From: Chloroflexota bacterium | GTDB lineage: Bacteria > Chloroflexota > Dehalococcoidia > SM23-28-2 > RBG-16-64-32 | Reading direction: 5' to 3' | DNA length: 14,546 nucleotides | Assembly (NCBI GenBank): GCA_022561095.1 | Contig: JADFRV010000043.1 | Coordinates: 1 to 14,546, forward strand | Part shown: positions 14,198-14,546 of the stretch, one piece after another | Numbering within the stretch: position 1 is the stretch's first letter | How the letters are laid out: each line of letters starts with the position of its first letter | Program-made: the position numbers and the translations under genes | Notes under the pieces: model-generated | Told to the model about the DNA's origin: nothing | The model's input: the letters and a program-made list of their open reading frames with translations, nothing else | The model's database searches: none

Positions 14198-14416
14198 TCA
14201 CGACAGGCGGGCACGGCAGCTCCCACGGTTCCTTCGGATGTTGCTCAACTTTCTTGTCTTGGAACGCACTCCCATCAGGATTTCATCGCCCAGCCGGAAA
14301 TACCCTAATGGGACAGTATGGGGAAAGCCGTCGGGACCAATGGTGCTCAACGTAATCCAGCCAGGTTTGCTGTCCAGAAATTCGTGGGCTTCTTGCCGGG
14401 TTAATTGGCGAGGCAT
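14198..14416 (-). pseudogene. PPOX-family flavin/F420-binding protein, N-terminal fragment
   Basis: There are 72 residues from ATG 14416, chosen because AGGAG lies 8 nt upstream; a GTG at 14425 is the alternative. It reads LTRQEAHEFLDSKPGWITLSTIGPDGFPHTVPLGY, the first strands of the split-barrel pyridoxamine-oxidase-like fold, then GVRSKTRKLSNIRRN. After about 14228 the similarity ends, and a short unrelated tail (RGSCRARLS) reaches a stop. Intact members usually have 130-150 residues, so about half is missing. These proteins bind FMN or F420 and often act as small redox enzymes. The next fragment begins right after, in the same frame, so this fragment is part of the mosaic at the right end. 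Confidence 0.75.
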
Positions 14417-14421
14417 CCATA

Positions 14422-14479
14422 TCACTCCTGGTTTGAGCCTTCGGGTCGGTGGTGTCCTGGCGCCGTAGGCCAGGAGTGA
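14422..14479 (-). promoter_or_regulatory. Competing inverted repeats in the leader of the PPOX fragment
   Basis: A perfect 10-bp inverted repeat TCACTCCTGG (14422-14431) / CCAGGAGTGA (14470-14479) covers the ribosome site AGGAG of the PPOX start. A shorter hairpin TCCTGG (14455-14460) / CCAGGA (14470-14475) uses the same distal arm. The two are mutually exclusive, so the ribosome site could be exposed or hidden. No promoter is evident in the last 65 bases of the window. Confidence 0.4.
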
Positions 14480-14546
14480 ACGCCCCGCCTGAAAAGTGTC
14501 TCGCTAGTTCAGCTAAACTTGGGTAGAGACTACCAGGTCGGGGGAA

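Noticed and set aside
1..14546. CRISPR array, insertion sequence or integrase
   Set aside because: No regularly spaced repeats, transposase or integrase motifs were seen. The terminase-like fragment at the right end is too partial to call a prophage.

Overview
The window reads as a GC-rich bacterial chromosome segment with mostly leftward (minus-strand) genes. The mix of genes (cobalamin salvage, lipoprotein binding proteins, rhomboid, a Tat-type binding protein) and an intergenic motif of the ATTCTTCGC...CTGAATGAC type would suit a Chloroflexota/Dehalococcoidia-like organism. That assignment is inference only, because no rRNA or marker gene is present.

Layout, left to right. (1) 3-497 (+): the C-terminal part of an S49 signal peptide peptidase cut by the window edge. 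(2) 516-888 (-): a VOC/glyoxalase-fold gene broken by an internal deletion plus frameshift. (3) 897-4071 (-): a three-gene group. It comprises an apparently intact ferritin-like diiron protein (2989-4071), a longer paralogue in which nearly all diiron ligands are replaced and which carries a duplicated N-terminal domain (1380-2819), and a small protein resembling an SCP2-type lipid carrier (897-1346). Each ferritin-like gene has its own promoter-like sequence. This oxidase / pseudo-oxidase / carrier set is the best candidate here for an undescribed system. (4) 4191-4892 (-): rhomboid protease, followed by a short intergenic block with repeat and stem-loop structure.

(5) 5014-8520 (-): a compact cobalamin salvage operon, btuF-btuC-btuD-pduO type, with 4-nt overlaps between the transporter genes and an ATP:cob(I)alamin adenosyltransferase at the end. 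Upstream lie a clear promoter, a cobalamin riboswitch (B12 box on the minus strand, about 8650-8748) and a terminator hairpin (8571-8598). The 3' strand of the riboswitch closing helix can also pair with the terminator arm, so a transcriptional off-switch is readable from the sequence. (6) 8949-9740 (+): a divergent SDR oxidoreductase lacking the usual YxxxK.

(7) 9763-14167 (-): an oligopeptide/nickel-type ABC importer with permease B, permease C and a Tat-lipoprotein binding protein, but no ATPase genes in the window. The permease B gene has lost its first membrane segment and is fused in frame to what look like pieces of at least three unrelated genes: a terminase-small-subunit-like HTH protein, the tail of a thiamine-type ABC ATPase, and an alpha/beta-barrel-like protein. 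(8) 14198-14416 (-): an N-terminal fragment of a PPOX-family flavin/F420 protein sits just upstream in the same reading frame. The right end (about 13640-14420) is therefore a mosaic of gene fragments, made either by real rearrangement or by assembly error.
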